Origin: Methanobacteriota archaeon
Lineage (GTDB): Archaea > Thermoplasmatota > Poseidoniia > Poseidoniales > Poseidoniaceae
Direction: 5' to 3'
NCBI GenBank assembly: GCA_002727515.1
Contig: PBXF01000057.1
Location: forward strand, 18,206 to 26,185
DNA: 7,980 bases
The position numbers were made by a program, and so were the translations under genes. How positions within the stretch are numbered: position 1 is the first letter of the stretch; the number at the start of each line of letters is the position of its first letter. Below, in pieces: positions 7,196 through 7,980 of this stretch. The notes under the pieces are model-generated. The model saw only the letters and a program-made list of their open reading frames with translations. It did no database searches and had not been told where the DNA came from.

Positions 7196-7231
7196 TACAT
7201 TCCAATATTTATTAATATATATTACAATGTA
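7196..7231. promoter_or_regulatory. 36-bp imperfect palindrome, candidate operator between pstS and phoU
   Basis: The sequence is symmetrical about 7213/7214, with 15 of 18 base pairs matching. The outer arms are TACATT (7196-7201) and AATGTA (7226-7231), and the core is TATTAATA. The mismatched pairs are 7202/7225, 7203/7224 and 7209/7218. It lies upstream of the pstS TATA element and just before the putative phoU TATA element, so one bound dimer could affect both promoters. AT-rich DNA gives palindromes easily, but the arms with G and C are less expected by chance. Confidence 0.45.
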
Positions 7232-7232
7232 G

Positions 7233-7240
7233 AATATATT
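7233..7240 (+). promoter_or_regulatory. Putative TATA box of phoU
   Basis: AATATATT lies about 50 bases before the GTG start at 7290. Initiation about 25 bases downstream would fall near 7262, leaving a leader of roughly 28 bases that includes the GGAGG site. A second AT-rich element, TTAATATATAT (7212-7222) inside the palindrome, is an alternative. Confidence 0.4.
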
Positions 7241-7277
7241 GAGGGCGTATGTATTATGGATTGTACTGGACTGATGT

Positions 7278-7282
7278 GGAGG
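7278..7282 (+). promoter_or_regulatory. Ribosome binding site of phoU
   Basis: GGAGG (within TGGAGGGAG) lies seven bases before the GTG at 7290. This fixes a GTG start for phoU; no in-frame ATG lies nearby. Confidence 0.8.
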
Positions 7283-7289
7283 GAGAATT

Positions 7290-7980
7290 GTGGTAGGCCA
7301 GGACGGTGAATATCGAAAATTGCAAGTGACTGGCGGTTCTACAATAATCGTTTCATTACCAAAAGAATGGATTACGGCAAACGAATTGAAAAAAGGTGAT
7401 GTTGTAAGTCTTGAAGAGTTAGCATCTGGAGATTTGCGCCTTTCACCATTACAGGGTACCGTCACCAGACGAGCTGTGTCTTTGGACTGTTGTAAATTTG
7501 AAACCGGACTCATCGATTTAATGATTGGATCATACCTGTCGGGTGCAGATGTAATTAGAGTGCACTGTGATGGTAAAATTTCTAGGAAGACAAGAGCAAA
7601 TGTCAGAGAATTTCTTAGAGATACTAGGGGTATGGAGATAGAGCACGATGATGAAAATGAGATTCGAATTGTGTCTATATTGAATCCTTCTGAATTGAAA
7701 TTACAAGTCTCCATAAACAGAATGTATATTCTCATCTCAAGTCTTGTCAGCGATGCTCTTGATGTAATTGGTGGAGAAGATTTAGAATTGTTGAGTGACA
7801 TAGATGATAGAGAAAGGCAAATTGATGCTAGAAGGTTACTTTTGGAGAGACAAGTCGCAGCGAGTTTACAGATGCCTTCGGTTGAGAAGAGACTCGCAGT
7901 AGATCGTTTCACTGCAATGGAACACGCAAATATTGCCCGAGTTCTAGAACGTATGGGAGATCACGCAACTAGACTCGCAA
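7290..7980 (+). CDS. phoU: Phosphate uptake regulator PhoU with N-terminal AbrB-like domain (C-terminus cut by window edge)
   Basis: A plus-strand frame from GTG at 7290 stays open for 230 codons to the window edge. Residues about 8-45 (RKLQVTGGSTIIVSLPKEW, then KKGDVVSLEE) form an AbrB/SpoVT-type swapped-hairpin DNA-binding domain, the arrangement found in archaeal PhoU proteins. A linker region (about 50-130) follows. A first PhoU helical unit begins near residue 133 (NPSELKLQVSINRMYILISS) and includes IDDRERQID, and the second repeat shows the family signature NIARVLERMGDHATRLA at 214-230. PhoU proteins bind metal through such acidic helices and restrain phosphate transport and the Pho response. 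The added DNA-binding domain suggests that this protein also acts directly on promoters, plausibly on the palindrome it shares with pstS. The gene is divergent from pstS. The rest of PhoU, and any pstCAB genes, would lie to the right of the window. Confidence 0.9.
   Translation, partial: MVGQDGEYRKLQVTGGSTIIVSLPKEWITANELKKGDVVSLEELASGDLRLSPLQGTVTRRAVSLDCCKFETGLIDLMIGSYLSGADVIRVHCDGKISRKTRANVREFLRDTRGMEIEHDDENEIRIVSILNPSELKLQVSINRMYILISSLVSDALDVIGGEDLELLSDIDDRERQIDARRLLLERQVAASLQMPSVEKRLAVDRFTAMEHANIARVLERMGDHATRLA

Noticed and set aside
7139..7912. A 257-codon open frame on the minus strand
   Set aside because: It lies opposite the PhoU gene and upstream of pstS, gives a serine-rich peptide with no recognisable domain, and crosses the pstS promoter. 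The plus-strand frame has a GGAGG site, an AbrB domain and PhoU signatures.

Overview
The window looks like a piece of a marine planktonic euryarchaeal chromosome, most likely Marine Group II (Poseidoniia). This is inferred from protein style, not from a marker gene. The signs are an archaeal-type PhoU fused to an AbrB-like DNA-binding domain, AT-rich TATA-like elements upstream of genes together with GGAGG-type ribosome binding sites, very acidic secreted proteins, an acidic lipoprotein-type PstS, and a giant surface protein ending in aspartate-rich calcium-binding repeats, one membrane helix and a short cytoplasmic tail. Coding density is high and base composition is moderately AT-rich.

Layout from left to right. 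Positions 1-5768 hold three minus-strand genes read right to left: a 1587-residue surface protein (1005-5768), a Bax inhibitor-1/YccA-family membrane protein (217-966), and the first 71 residues of a 2-oxoglutarate/Fe(II) oxygenase (1-215, running off the left edge). The gaps are 38 bp and 1 bp, so the three may be one transcription unit. Positions 5769-6035 are intergenic and contain a strong hairpin plus T-run that ends the next gene. Positions 6036-7133 (minus) encode the phosphate-binding lipoprotein PstS. Positions 7134-7289 are a divergent control region with TATA-like elements, two good ribosome binding sites and a 36-bp imperfect palindrome. From 7290 to the right edge (plus) runs a GTG-started phosphate regulator PhoU.

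The right half is a phosphate-acquisition locus: the capture protein PstS and the regulator PhoU share one control region. The surface protein carries six lamin-tail-type domains followed by a phospholipase D-like unit with two intact HKD phosphodiesterase motifs. Its upstream region shares a 10-base word (TACATTCCAA) with the pstS-phoU control region, in the same orientation and at a similar distance from the start codon. A reasonable hypothesis is that this protein is a surface phosphodiesterase that releases phosphate from nucleic acids or phospholipids for PstS to bind. The sequence is consistent with this but does not prove it. The transport genes pstC, pstA and pstB are not in the window.
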